Below are positions 34,837 to 46,319 of a stretch of DNA of 64,000 bases, piece after piece. This DNA comes from Antedon mediterranea (Eukaryota; Echinodermata; Crinoidea; Comatulida; Antedonidae). The DNA lies in contig NC_092677.1 of NCBI RefSeq assembly GCF_964355755.1, forward strand, positions 14,964,601 through 15,028,600, given 5' to 3'. Every line of letters starts with the position of its first letter. Positions within the stretch are counted from its first letter, which is position 1. Both the position numbers and the translations under genes were made by a program. A model generated the notes under the pieces. The model saw only the letters and a program-made list of their open reading frames with translations. It did not search any database and had not been told where the DNA came from.

Positions 34837-36189
34837 TTAAAAAACTAACCTTTTAATATGATATAGTATAGGGGGGAAGTTTTGGACGAGTTCTAATAGC
34901 CTCTCCTTCTGCCAACGTAGATGGGAACTGGTTTCTCTTTGACTGATAAAAGCATTGAGTAGCCACTTTACACAGCCTACATCATTCTCTAGCAACCACC
35001 TAAACTTTTCCCAGCATATTTGCCAAATGTTATCACTATGCTTGCTTTCCAAAATGAGCCGCCTGTATTTTTTGCAGTCTTTTCAGCTGACTCTGACGTT
35101 ATCCACCGTGTCGGAACTTTCTTTTGTTCTTTTGGAAGTTGGTCATATATATAAGCGCTTCTTTAGAGCACTTCAATTGTGCCACTCCATGTCTACATGT
35201 GGGTATGAATGGGTATTGATGTTGCCTTGAATGACTGATTAAGTTCTGCTTTAAACTAAATTCTTTACCACATGTCACACGTATATGAAACTCTTCTCCT
35301 CATGTGTATTTATGTGCCCTGAGCACACTTGTGACATACTGCATAGTTCCCTTCCCATCACCATAGATTGTCTTAAGGACCTGAAAAAGCATAAATAAAT
35401 AGGGAAATATGGAATACATTTCCAATAATCTATAATATTCTATAATAAATGTATTTATTCCTTATATCATAAAATTACCACCATCTTCTCCATCTCCATA
35501 AGATGGGCACGGTGCAGAACTCAAGGAGACGGAATGGGTACAGAAGGGATTGGTGGAGTACACTTTTGTCCAGTGAAGGGAAGTATCCCAAGCTGTGATG
35601 GGGACAAGGTACTGGTCGATTGAGCTTCAATCAACAGCGTCTGGTACAGATCTAGGCGGTCAGTATACCATTCATCATGGCCCTGCTGAACCAACCGATG
35701 CACCTTTGTCATCGAGGCGGAGTTCAGTCTGTCTGCAAGTAGAGCGGCCACATATGATAGCAAGCACCACCATTACTCCAAAAGCCTCTCCCGTTTGCCA
35801 TCTCAGCTCTGGACATTTTTCAGCAGTCGCAATAAACTGACTTAATAGCCAGACCACCCATCATCATTTTCTATTGAGCAATAAGGCCAACGGCCATCCT
35901 GGAGTCTGCTTCAGAGGCCACAACTGTAGTAGTCAAAAATTTCCTCCATTCATTGAGCACACTTGTGACATACTGCATAGTTCCCTTCCCATCACCATAG
36001 ATTTTTTAAAGGACCTGTAAAAGCATAAATAAATAGGGAAATATCAATACTTTGCCAATAATCTATAATAAATGTGGCGGGTGAAAATTCATTTTGTTTT
36101 TGAACACTTGCAGGCTCCCCCATATTACCCTTTTCAAAAATACCATGTGGCCCATCACTCTTAATCCATTGTACATTTAGGGTATACAT
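34837..36189 (-). pseudogene. Unit 2 DDE/DUF6729 fragments and C2H2 segment
   Basis: 36189 encodes YTLNVQWIKSDGPHGIFEKG (compare LPNVKWFKYDMQYGLF in the intact gene). 35857 encodes PELRWQTGEAFGVMVVLAII, and 35763 ADRLNSASMTKVHRLVQQGH. Near 35380 TIYGDGKGTMQYVTSVL is joined to a C2H2 stretch (VTCGKEFSLKQNL). 35052 then encodes MESKHSDNIWQICWEKFRWL, ENDVGCVKWLLNAFISQRET, LRWQKERLLELVQNFPP. It is nearly identical to unit 3. Confidence 0.7.
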
Positions 36190-36539
36190 CTTCTCATCCC
36201 AAGATTTATCTCAGCATCTTCAAATAAATTCATCATCAATAAATTCATCGTCACTGGTTTCTAAAAGGTAAAAAAAATTATGATACTACTGGTCAATAGA
36301 AATAACAAAACAAAAAAACGTTTGTAACTATCACAATAAATAATTGCATTTAAAAACTATCATTAATATGATATACTGTAGTAATAGGGGGAAAGTTTTG
36401 GACGAGTTCTAATAGCCTCTCTTTCTGCCAACGTAGATGGGAACTGGTTTCTCTTTGACTGATAAAAGGATTTAGTAGCCACTTTACCCAGCCTACATCA
36501 TTCTCCAGCAACCACTTAAACTTTTCCCGGCATATTTGC

Positions 36540-38090
36540 CAAATAATTTCCTTGACTTATGGTGTCATAGATGTTGGGATGAGTTGTCTTCAATTGTACC
36601 ATCTCTGCCCAATAGGCTGGAAGGTACTGTGCATAATTAGTTCTATCATAGGCAATGAACCATGGTAACATCATGCTTGTAGCAGCTAAATGAAGTTACC
36701 AATCTGATGTTCTAGTAGCTCGTAGAAACATAAGCAACAACGAAATCATGTCGATAAACGAGCACCAGAAATAAAATGTAGACATTCGCTTCTCTTTTTC
36801 TTTTAACAAATTCTTCATACAGTACATCCTACAAATAGCATCGGCATTTTTCTTGTTTCTGACACCATTTATTGAACCACCTGCAATAATTCCAGATTTT
36901 ACAAGAACATCTTTAAGGCAAGTATCTGCAAACTTTTTTCCAATGACTGATATGACATACATGTGTGAAATTCACTCAGACGAACTACTAACTTCTGCTC
37001 TCCTGAACCTTCGCATATACTGCTTGATGAAACACACATAGAATTTGAAACAACATGAACTTGTTGGCCATATCAAGGCTCCTATTTATTACTGTATTTA
37101 TTGTGGTCAAATCAGTAGCTGAAGCTTCTATGACAGGTAGATAATGGATTCCTTGATGCTGTAATTGTGACTTTGGATATTGTAACGTCCATCCATGATG
37201 ATTTTTGATGAAGTATGGTCATCTTTCCACCTACCGATAGTTATCGACATCTGGCGTTTATCCAAATTGCATAATGGTCCCACACGTTTCACACGATGAT
37301 ATTCACTCAGTTCTATGTCAACATGTTGGAACTTGCGTACCCCTTTCTTGATGGTTTGTCGTGTTTTCATTTTAGATGGCTAGCTCTCCCTTTATTGACT
37401 GCAACATACCATTAGTGTGATGGGTAGTACCATGGCCATTTACACTTATTACGATCAAAATGGCTCTCCAAACAGAAACAGATAACAACAAATAGTAAAA
37501 TGAATAAATTACTATTTAAAAATATAGTATATGTAAATAAAATAATAATCTTACTTTCAAACGATTATCAAGATAAATCTTGACAGCAGGAAATTGAGAT
37601 GCAAACTGCAGGAGCTGCTCCTTTTGCCACTTCATGTGGAGATATTTGTCCCCATTCTGACAGAATTCATACAGAAGCCAAACTGTATAACCGACATCAT
37701 TTTCAAGTAGCCAATTAAACGATTATCCCATATATTTTCCAAAAGTTAATACTATAGCCGATTGCCACAAATCATTATTGGCTGATTTTTTAGCTGCAGT
37801 CTCAGATGTCTTTGGGTCCAACCACACAGGATCAATGTTCTTTTTAGTCATTCCAGCCACTTTCGGAGCTTCCTTGCTAAATTTGAGTCCTGCTTCGACC
37901 TCTTTAAAGATTGCAATGGATGGTGTATTGATGTACCTTTTTATGTCCATCTAAACATTGCTTTAGGGTGTAAGTTTTGAGGCATACATCACACTTGAAG
38001 TTCTTGCGTTTACCATTTAGCTTCATATGGCGGTTGAGATTCGACTTCACAGTGAATTTTCCCTTGCAAATAGTACACTCGTGATTGATT
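36540..38090 (-). pseudogene. Unit 2 C2H2 / XPG-transposon N-terminal protein, broken
   Basis: Same blocks as in unit 1. Finger region at 38060-37940, SIAIFKEVEAGLKFSKEAPK (37950), MKTRQTIKKGVRKFQHVDIE (37370), MYVISVIGKKFADTCLKDVL then GIIAGGSINGVRNKKNADA and FWCSFIDMISLLLMFLRATR (36962), followed by the TNYAQYLPAYWAEM block near 36640. Here the 36962 block is one uninterrupted frame through the ATRTSDW motif, longer than in unit 1. Confidence 0.68.
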
Positions 38091-38569
38091 GATATTAATA
38101 TGGCGGGGGGGGGGGGGCTAGGCCTCTACTCTAGGAAGCAGGTCAACTCGTCATCAAAAGAATGACTTGAGCCTTTATTTAAGCCCTGTGTGGGCCTAGA
38201 GGCTAGTAAGTCTAGGCTAGCCAGGTAGGGTACAGCCTAGCTAGACCTACCTAGTAGACCCAGGCCTAGGCATATATATACAGGGCTAGCCTCTAGGCGT
38301 ACTTAATAATATTAATAAAACACAAGTTCATTCATTACAATGCCGAGATCGTCGGCGGCCGAAAAAGTCATAGGCCCAGGCCTACTACCTTACCTGCTCT
38401 ACTAGCCTAAGTAGGCAACATTTGCCATAGGTTACCTACTCTACTATTATGACTTATAAAGCCTAGCTAGGCTTAGCTATCAGGCAGACTAAACCAGGCC
38501 AGGTCATAACAACACCATTTTACACATAGGCAATGGCCAAAGGCTTTTCTTACTTTTTATCAATGATCT

Positions 38570-39457
38570 TTACAGCATAGTATTCACGAGAGAGGAATGA
38601 AACCTTCCTACACAACGGATATCCCTACACAGTACTATACTCAGCCCCTCCTCTACACCGATATTTTCCTTTGCGACGAGACGCCGGAAGTAACTTTCTA
38701 AACTTTCAGTAACAATCATAATAGATGCTCTGTACATAGGCATTTTCTCCATTTCCATTAAAAGATGGGTCCTGCGTAGAAGTCGAGTGGAAGGTATAGA
38801 TGTAGATTGTATTGGTGAAGGGTAGAATTCCTTGCTGTGACGATGGAGTAGTGCTGGCAGTGTGGGCTTCATAGAGGAGTGTCTGATAAAGGTCTCTCCT
38901 TTCAGCATACCACTCATCGTGACTTTGTTTAATGATTCTGTGAACTTTAAAGGGTAACAAAAATTTTTTCTACTACCCGTTTCCCCCAGATAACAGGTGG
39001 GAACATGTTTTTAACTCCAGGAGCAAGCTGTGTAAGGATACAAGAGCTGAAAGCGTACCATCTGTATTGTAGCAGCTGATGTTCACAGTGCGAAGGCACA
39101 TACAATGATGACACTTTTGAGCGTTCAGTCAGAAGTGTATAATTTATACGTAGACCACATACTTGACATGCTGTACTATCATAGCCACTTTTTGTTAAAT
39201 AGCTACCGGGTAGAGCTGGGCAATCAGTGTTGGGACATTTTATCTTTGTCTCCATCACTCCAACAGGTCTCCAAAAAAAGACAGGAGTTGTAAAAAATTT
39301 GGGGTATACATCTCCTCATCCCAGGATTTCTGCCAGCCTTCTGCCTTTGGAAAATTTTCCACAATTGATAAAGATGATGATGCTGCTGGTGATGATGCCA
39401 GCTTTCCAACTGATGTGATCTGAGTGGAAACATGGATTTCAGATTCCTAAAGTACAT
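38570..39457 (-). pseudogene. Unit 2 DUF6729-like block, frameshifted
   Basis: 39258 encodes METKIKCPNTDCPALPGSYL and ACQVCGLRINYTLLTERSKV. 38960 and 38917 carry HDEWYAERRDLYQTLLYEAH and RLLRRTHLLMEMEKMPMYRA in different frames. It is about 98 percent identical by eye to unit 1, with the same breaks, so the breaks predate the duplication. Confidence 0.75.
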
Positions 39458-39739
39458 CCTCTAAAAATGTAAATAATTACAGGATAATCAGCAAACACAA
39501 TTAAATTAAATAATGCTCTCAGATTTCATTCAGCCCACTTTTTATATCACCTTCTTAGCCAGATGAATAATCACACACATCAACTAAGACAGTCCTTCAT
39601 ACATGCTGACACCTTTTATGATGCTTTTTGAGTTAGACAGAGAATTTCAAACATTTATATCCTATTTATTGGAATTCATTTGTTTGCTCTCAGTGTAAAA
39701 TAAAAAAAGTTAATGAAAACCTTTTTATCTGTTATGGCC

Positions 39740-40135
39740 AATGGCTCATCATCATCATCATCCGTTACGCTATTCGTCTTGGGTAGACATTGCGTACGCT
39801 AATCGTTTCCATGACTCTCTTTCGGTGGTCTGATGGTCTGTCATTAATTTTGCGATCGATGTATTTGCTTTTTTGAGTTCTTTATTTATGTTTCCTATCC
39901 ACTGGTCTTTTAACTTTTCAAATAGATTCTGTCAACGCTAATTTGGCTGGAGTGTCCATCGGAAGCCTTAGCATATGTCCGGTCCATTTGTATTTTCTTT
40001 TCCTTATTATGTTTGACCATTTTAGTTCTTTCGTTCTGCTATATAGTTCTATATTTCTTATTGTGTACGGCAACTTAATTTTTATAATTGTATTTGCCTT
40101 GTTTAGAGTCTTTTTTGATTTCTAAAATACAAAAA
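39740..40135 (-). mobile_element. LINE C-terminal fragment (copy in unit 2)
   Basis: Second copy of the 34340-34735 fragment at the same place in the unit, nearly identical, including the CATCATCATCATC run (plus strand) at its 3' end. Confidence 0.65.
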
Positions 40136-40377
40136 AAATGAGGATACTTTGTCTACAGAAATAAAAAACAAAGCAGAGAATTTGTTTTGTACCTAGATTG
40201 TAAATCAATTTAACAATTATTGCATTTAAAAAACTAACCTTTTAATATGATATAGTATAGGGGGGAAGTTTTGGACGAGTTCTAATAGCCTCTCCTTCTG
40301 CCAACGTAGATGGGAACTGGTTTCTCTTTGACTGATAAAAGCATTGAGTAGCCACTTTACACAGCCTACATCATTCT

Positions 40378-40506
40378 TGTTGTATATAGTAAATTATAAT
40401 GCAAAGTAAGGGCTCTAAACACAGCGTGTACAACTAAACATTTATTCAGAAGAGAGAGAGCAATTATGGCACGCCAAAGGCGTCGTTACAACATGCATAT
40501 ATAACA
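40378..40506 (-). repeat. 3' LTR (129 bp)
   Basis: TGTTGTATATAGTAAATTAT to ATGCATATATAACA on the plus strand; identical to 44672-44800. Downstream LTR of the minus-strand element. At 129 bp it is short for a Ty3-type LTR. Confidence 0.95.
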
Positions 40507-40519
40507 CATCCTCCCTACC
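40507..40519 (-). other. Polypurine tract
   Basis: On the minus strand GGTAGGGAGGATG directly precedes the downstream LTR, the expected place for the plus-strand primer of reverse transcription. Confidence 0.7.
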
Positions 40520-40675
40520 ATTTTAAGAATAGTAAAGACTAGATTCTAGAGTTCTGTACTGTTCTGTAATCATTCGTAATTATAATGTTTCAATCAAAGT
40601 TTTCTGTATAATATCTTTCAATGCAATAATGAATAATAAAGTTCAACTAAAATCAACTTCTTGTTTCATGTCTAT

Positions 40676-43600
40676 TTACAAGTCTAGTCTCTTTGGTGGG
40701 CGAATATTATTTCTTTTTGGATATCGACGTATGGGTGCAGTTTCTTGTGTAAGAGATGCGCTGCCAGTTGTAACAGGTGTGTCGGCGTTAACATTTCGAG
40801 TAAGGTTATCTGATTGTGGAGCGTCTGTTGGATTTAGTATTTCTGGAACATGGTCATCCTGGGTGAATATTTCTGTAGGAGTGACATTCACCATAGTTGG
40901 GTGTAGTTGATCAGCATGATGCCTCCATACTGTTCCAAGTCCTGTGTCAACTGTGTAAGATAGTGGACCAGTTTTTCCTTGTATTTGAGCTGGTATCCAT
41001 TTCTGGTTTGTGTTACGATAATCACGGACCATTACTGATTGTCCGGGTTGAAACTCTCGGATACTGGTTCCACAATGTTTTGCAAACTTCATACGATCTT
41101 GACCTTTCAAGACAGTAGCTGTTAGATCCGGTTTCAAAAGATCCAAACGCGTTCGTAGATTGCGTCCGTAGAGTAATTTTGCAGGTGTTTCCTTGGTAAG
41201 TGTATGAGGAGTTGTTCTGTACTTAAACAGAAATGTACTCAGATGTTGCTGTAATGAACGACAACTGTTTCCTCTTGCTTGCTTAATGGCCAATTTAAAC
41301 GTTTGCACAAATCTCTCTGCTAGGCCATTTGTTCTGGGGTGATATGGGGATGATGTGGTATGTCGAATACCATTTGCTTTCATGAAATCTGTAAATTCCT
41401 CCGACTTAAATTGAGGACCGTTGTCCGATACAATTTGTCTGGGAATACCATATTGGCTAAACATAATTCGCAATTTCTCAATAGTCAGTTGTGCTGTAGT
41501 AGATCTCATTGGATAAACTTCTGGCCATTTGCTATGGGCGTCAACAACAATTAAAAACATAGAGTTCATGAATGGCCCTGCAAAATCTATATGTAAGCGA
41601 TCCCATGGGGCAGATGGCCACTCCCAAGGGTGTACTGGTGCGGATTTTGGCATTTTGCTTGTTTGCTGGCAACCGATACAAGATTTACAAACTTGTTCAA
41701 TTTCGCAATCAATGTTAGGCCACCAGATGTAAGAGCGAGCTAAGTTTTTCATCTTAACAATCCCAATGTGTCCATCATGTATTTCATTAAGAATAGCAGC
41801 ACGAAGTCTATCTGGAATTAGTACTCGATTTCCCCACATTAAACACCCTTGATGGCAAGTAAGTTCTGTAAGACGGCGCTTGTAGGGTGTGTACGCTTCT
41901 TTGTCAGGAAGTTTGTTAGTCCCTTTTAAAACAGTATCTAATACGTGTGACAGAATCTGATCTTTCTGTGTTTCTTTCCGTATTTCTGTACTTGATATCG
42001 GCAACCTTTCAATCTGGGAGGTGTAGAATGTAGATGCCTCATCGACGTAATCAATCACATCTGTAGGTATAGGCAATCTACTCAATCCATCAGCATTCCC
42101 ATGAGCGTGCGTGTTGCGATATTCGATATCATATGTATGTCCAGATAGGTAAAGGGCATATCTTTGTAGTCTTGCAGCAGTCATTGCTGGAATTGACTTT
42201 TGTGGATGCAAGATGCTTACTAGCGGCTTATGATCTGTAACCAAAGTAAAATGTCGGCCATGCAGGTAAGTATGAAACTTTTGTATTCCCCAATAAAGTC
42301 CTAATGCTTCCTTATCTATTTGGGCATAGCCCTTTTCAGCTTTTGTTAAGGAGCGAGAAGCAAATGCAATTGGTCTTTCCTTTCCGTCTGGCATAATATG
42401 TGAAAGAACGCTACCAAGGCCGTATGGCGATGCATCACAGGCTAGTTTAACTGTTAGTTCAGGATTATAGTGGCATAGAACTTGGTCTGAAGTTATAAGT
42501 TCTTTGACCGCTTTAAAAGCTTCATCACATGAATTTGTCCATTTCCAAGTTTTTTCATTTTGTAAGAGTTCATTCAGGGGTGCGACTATGGACGATAAGT
42601 TTGGCAAAAACCTACGATAGTAATTTATTAAACCCAAGAATGATCGCATTTGCTGTTTGTTGTCAGGTTTTGGCGCATTGATAACTGCATGTATCTTGTC
42701 AGGGGATTTCTGTAACCCTTTTTCAGTTATCACATGACCACAGTATGTGATGTCTTCTTTGAAAAACTCACATTTCTCACGATTTACTCTTAAGTTGTAT
42801 TTCTCTAATCTCTCTAAAACTGTGTCCAAGTTTTTTAAGTGTTCCTCAGTTGTTTTTCCGCTGATGATCATATCATCCAATATGCAAGATGTAAAGGGTA
42901 CATTTTGCAGTACCTGGTCCATCGATCTTTGCCAGATTGCAGGAGCTGAGGCTACACCAAATGGAAGTCGGTTATATCTAAATAACCCTTTATGCGTATT
43001 AATAGTTAACAGTTCCTTTGAAGTGTCTTCCACTTCCATCTGTAAATATGCTTGTTTAAGGTCAATTTTTGTAAATTTCTGACCTCCTGCTAGAGATGCA
43101 AAGATATCTTCTATTTTAGGTAATGGGTACTGTTCTACTTTCATCACAGGATTAATTGTAACTTTAAAGTCACCACAGATTCTAACTTGCCCTGACTTCT
43201 TCTGTACAGGTACAATGGGAGCTGCCCATTCGCTGTATTTCACAGGGCTAATAATCTCTTGATTTTGTAGTCGTCCAAGCTCTTTTTCGACCTTGTCCCT
43301 CATTGAATATGGGACATTTCTTGGCTTGTGGAACTGTGGTTTGCTGTTTTCAGTGATGTAGATACTAGCTTTAATATTCTCCAGTTTCCCCAATTCATCT
43401 TTAAAAACAGCTTTATGTTTTTCTAAAATTTCATCCAGACCTTTAGTTGTTGCTTTTGCCTCATCAATGGCTTTTATTTCATGCCAATCTAATTTAAACT
43501 TCTTTAGCCAATCACGTCCGAATAAGGCTGGTCCGTTCAATGGAACGACCAATAACTCTGCAATTTCTTCATGATTGTTAAGACACACTTTAGTATTTAG

Positions 43601-44653
43601 CATGCCTATTGGTACAATAGTCTCACCAGAATATGTTTTCAACCTAATTGTAGTTTTCTGTAATGGTAACGACTGGAATGCTTTCTTGTAGGTCAACTCT
43701 GGAATCAGTGATACTGATGATCCAGTGTCCAATTCCATAGGGATTTTCTTTCCATTTATAGATGCAACCACTATAATTGGCTCCACTTTTGACTTATGAT
43801 TTGCATATAGCATAGGTTCATAGTTGACTTCCTCTCCCTGTACATACTGTACATTCTTTTTAAGGTTACCAGTGTTAGGCTTTGACACATTATTGTCTTT
43901 CTTTTTCTTCATGCATACTTTTTCTAGATGTCCTTCCTTGGAACAGTAATTGCAAACAGTATGTATGTGCCTGCAGTGATCAGCTTTATGGCCTGTATTA
44001 CCACATCTGTAACAGTGTGTAGATGCTTTACTTTGTTTATGACCTTGGTGTCTTTTAGATTGGTAATTTTTTGTAGTAAACTTATTTACATTGCTCTCAC
44101 CTGTAGTATTTGGTGTCCTTGTTTTCTGAAATTCTGTAGCATCACGACTTGCTGTTTCCATAGCTACAGCGGTTTTAATTGCATCATCTAATTTAAGGTC
44201 ATGAACCGCCAGTAAACGTTTCTGAATGTTCTCTTGACGCAACCCGCAGACGAAAATGTCTCGCAGTGTCGAGGTCAAAGTGTTTCCGAAATTGCAATGA
44301 ATGGCTAACCTTCGTAGTTCAGCAATGTATGAAGCAATGCTTTCCCCGCTATGCTGTTCTCTTTTGTAGAACCGAAATCGTTCAGCGATTTCCGATGGCT
44401 TTGGGCAAAGATGTGTCGTGAGCTTTGTAATTAAATCTGCGTAAGACAGTGTCGCTGGTTTCTCCGGTGAACACAAATTCTTTAGTAGCGTGTACGTTTT
44501 CGGTCCGATGAGTGCAAGCAATGCCGGTACCTTCCGATCATCATCGACCTTGTTGGCTACAAAATATTGATCTAACCGTTCGGTATACGAATCCCAAGCT
44601 TCTAAAGATGAATCAAATTCTTCCACCTTTCCTATTATAACTGCCATGCTCAT
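40676..44653 (-). CDS. Gag-Pol polyprotein of Ty3-type retrotransposon
   Basis: Single open frame of about 1325 residues. The first ATG is at 44653; the frame is open five codons further upstream, but only with TTG. Order: Gag capsid-like region (about 1-200); two zinc knuckles (CYRCGNTGHKADHC, then CNYCSKEGHLEKVC) near 220-255; aspartic protease (MELDTGSSVSLI); reverse transcriptase with FTKIDLKQAYLQM and the catalytic SCILDDMIISG, where ILDD replaces the usual YLDD/YVDD; RNase H (ACDASPYGLGSVL, then TDHKPL); integrase HHCC zinc finger (HDGHIGIVKMKN, then CIGCQ) and DD-35-E core (LHIDFAGPF, VSDNGPQF, NGLAERFVQ). No stop or frameshift divides gag from pol. The frame ends 169 bases before the downstream LTR. 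No envelope-like frame is present. Autonomous activity is plausible but unproven. Confidence 0.95.
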   Translation of the reverse strand: MSMAVIIGKVEEFDSSLEAWDSYTERLDQYFVANKVDDDRKVPALLALIGPKTYTLLKNLCSPEKPATLSYADLITKLTTHLCPKPSEIAERFRFYKREQHSGESIASYIAELRRLAIHCNFGNTLTSTLRDIFVCGLRQENIQKRLLAVHDLKLDDAIKTAVAMETASRDATEFQKTRTPNTTGESNVNKFTTKNYQSKRHQGHKQSKASTHCYRCGNTGHKADHCRHIHTVCNYCSKEGHLEKVCMKKKKDNNVSKPNTGNLKKNVQYVQGEEVNYEPMLYANHKSKVEPIIVVASINGKKIPMELDTGSSVSLIPELTYKKAFQSLPLQKTTIRLKTYSGETIVPIGMLNTKVCLNNHEEIAELLVVPLNGPALFGRDWLKKFKLDWHEIKAIDEAKATTKGLDEILEKHKAVFKDELGKLENIKASIYITENSKPQFHKPRNVPYSMRDKVEKELGRLQNQEIISPVKYSEWAAPIVPVQKKSGQVRICGDFKVTINPVMKVEQYPLPKIEDIFASLAGGQKFTKIDLKQAYLQMEVEDTSKELLTINTHKGLFRYNRLPFGVASAPAIWQRSMDQVLQNVPFTSCILDDMIISGKTTEEHLKNLDTVLERLEKYNLRVNREKCEFFKEDITYCGHVITEKGLQKSPDKIHAVINAPKPDNKQQMRSFLGLINYYRRFLPNLSSIVAPLNELLQNEKTWKWTNSCDEAFKAVKELITSDQVLCHYNPELTVKLACDASPYGLGSVLSHIMPDGKERPIAFASRSLTKAEKGYAQIDKEALGLYWGIQKFHTYLHGRHFTLVTDHKPLVSILHPQKSIPAMTAARLQRYALYLSGHTYDIEYRNTHAHGNADGLSRLPIPTDVIDYVDEASTFYTSQIERLPISSTEIRKETQKDQILSHVLDTVLKGTNKLPDKEAYTPYKRRLTELTCHQGCLMWGNRVLIPDRLRAAILNEIHDGHIGIVKMKNLARSYIWWPNIDCEIEQVCKSCIGCQQTSKMPKSAPVHPWEWPSAPWDRLHIDFAGPFMNSMFLIVVDAHSKWPEVYPMRSTTAQLTIEKLRIMFSQYGIPRQIVSDNGPQFKSEEFTDFMKANGIRHTTSSPYHPRTNGLAERFVQTFKLAIKQARGNSCRSLQQHLSTFLFKYRTTPHTLTKETPAKLLYGRNLRTRLDLLKPDLTATVLKGQDRMKFAKHCGTSIREFQPGQSVMVRDYRNTNQKWIPAQIQGKTGPLSYTVDTGLGTVWRHHADQLHPTMVNVTPTEIFTQDDHVPEILNPTDAPQSDNLTRNVNADTPVTTGSASLTQETAPIRRYPKRNNIRPPKRLDL

Positions 44654-44664
44654 CCTCGTCGCCA
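44651..44664 (-). other. Primer-binding site, tRNA-Ser(GCU)-like
   Basis: TGGCGACGAGGATG, seven bases after the upstream LTR, is complementary to the 3' end of tRNA-Ser(GCU) including CCA. It overlaps the first ATG of gag-pol (44653-44651). Confidence 0.75.
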
Positions 44665-44671
44665 AAATTTA

Positions 44672-44800
44672 TGTTGTATATAGTAAATTATAATGCAAAG
44701 TAAGGGCTCTAAACACAGCGTGTACAACTAAACATTTATTCAGAAGAGAGAGAGCAATTATGGCACGCCAAAGGCGTCGTTACAACATGCATATATAACA
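44672..44800 (-). repeat. 5' LTR (129 bp)
   Basis: Identical to 40378-40506. Upstream LTR of the minus-strand element; ends directly at the ATTCT target duplication. Confidence 0.95.
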
Positions 44801-44805
44801 ATTCT

Positions 44806-46012
44806 CTAGCAACCACTTAAACTTTTCCCAGCATATTTGCCAAATGTTATCACTATGCTTGCTTTCCAAAATGAGCCGCCTGTATTTTTTGCAGTCTTTT
44901 CAGCTGACTCTGACGTTATCCACCGTGTCGGAACTTTCTTTTGTTCTTTTGGAAGTTGGTCATATATATAAGCGCTTCTTTAGAGCACTTCAATTGTGCC
45001 ACTCCATGTCTACATGTGGGTATGAATGGGTATTGATGTTGCCTTGAATGACTGATTAAGTTCTGCTTTAAACTAAATTCTTTACCACATGTCACACGTA
45101 TATGAAACTCTTCTCCTCATGTGTATTTATGTGCCCTGAGCACACTTGTGACATACTGCATAGTTCCCTTCCCATCACCATAGATTGTCTTAAGGACCTG
45201 AAAAAGCATAAATAAATAGGGAAATATGGAATACATTTCCAATAATCTATAATATTCTATAATAAATGTATTTATTCCTTATATCATAAAATTACCACCA
45301 TCTTCTCCATCTCCATAAGATGGGCACGGTGCAGAACTCAAGGAGACGGAATGGGTACAGAAGGGATTGGTGGAGTACACTTTTGTCCAGTGAAGGGAAG
45401 TATCCCAAGCTGTGATGGGGACAAGGTACTGGTCGATTGAGCTTCAATCAACAGCGTCTGGTACAGATCTAGGCGGTCAGTATACTGTACCATTCATCAT
45501 GGCCCTGCTGAACCAACCGATGCACCTTTGTCATCGAGGCGGAGTTCAGTCTGTCTGCAAGTAGAGCGGCCACATATGATAGCAAGCACCACCATTACTC
45601 CAAAAGCCTCTCCCGTTTGCCATCTCAGCTCTGGACATTTTTCACCAGTCGCAATAAACTGACTTAATAGCCAGACCACCCATCATCATTTTCTATTGAG
45701 CAATAAGGCCAACGGCCATCCTGGAGTCTGCTTCAGAGGCCACAACTGTAGTAGTCAAAAATTTCCCCCATTCATTGAGCACACTTGTTACATACTGCAT
45801 AGTTCCCTTCCCATCACCATAGATTTTTTAAAGGACCTGTAAAAGCATAAATAAATAGGGAAATATGGAATACTTTGCCAATAATCTATAATAAATGTGG
45901 CGGGTGAAAATTCATTTTGTTTTTGAACACTTGCAGGCTCCCCCATATTACCCTTTTCAAAAATACCATGTGGCCCATCACTCTTAATCCATTGTACATT
46001 TAGGGTATACAT
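44806..46012 (-). pseudogene. Unit 3 DDE/DUF6729 fragments and C2H2 segment
   Basis: Same layout as 34837-36189: VQWIKSDGPHGIFEKG at 46012, PELRWQTGEAFGVMVV at 45679, then TIYGDGKGTMQYVTSVL joined to the C2H2 segment near 45160. The ESKHSDNIW segment ends at the retrotransposon. A 5-base TACTG duplication near 45484 is private to this copy. Confidence 0.7.
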
Positions 46013-46319
46013 CTTCTCATCCCAAGATTTATCTCAGCATCTTCAAATAAATTCATCATCAATAAATTCATCGTCACTGGTTTCTAAAAGGTAAAAAAAA
46101 TTATGATACTACTGGTCAATAGAAATAACAAAACAAAAAAACGTTTGTAACTATCACAATAAATAATTGCATTTAAAAACTATCATTAATATGATATACT
46201 GTAGTAATAGGGGGAAAGTTTTGGACGATTTCTAATAGCCTCTCTTTCTGCCAACGTAGATGGGAACTGGTTTCTATTTGACTGATAAAAGGATTTAGTA
46301 GCCACTTTACCCAGCCTAC

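Larger units (their letters stand above)
34741..40138 (-). repeat. Tandem array unit 2
   Basis: Full-length unit of 5398 bp; the next unit begins with the same sequence (GAGGATACT..GTCTACAGAAATA). It contains the DDE/C2H2 chimera region, the C2H2-XPG-N gene pieces, the AGGCCTA-rich stretch, the DUF6729 block and the LINE tail in that left-to-right order. It differs from unit 1 by scattered substitutions and short indels, for example a TATATATA insertion near 38275. Confidence 0.9.
40378..44800 (-). mobile_element. Ty3-type LTR retrotransposon, apparently intact and young
   Basis: 4423 bp, flanked by ATTCT on both sides (40373-40377 and 44801-44805). The empty site is visible in unit 2 (CATCATTCTCTAGCAACC near 34981). 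The two 129-bp LTRs are identical over their full length and end TG..CA. One long gag-pol frame fills the interior. A primer-binding site matching tRNA-Ser(GCU) and a purine-rich tract are in the expected places. A single fused gag-pol and a Ser-tRNA primer resemble the Mag/SURL lineage known from sea urchins; the lineage is inferred from features, not from a tree. It was inserted after the 5.4-kb unit was duplicated. Confidence 0.95.

Noticed and set aside
40629-44191. Several plus-strand open frames of 64-111 codons
   Set aside because: All are antisense to the retrotransposon gag-pol and have no independent support.
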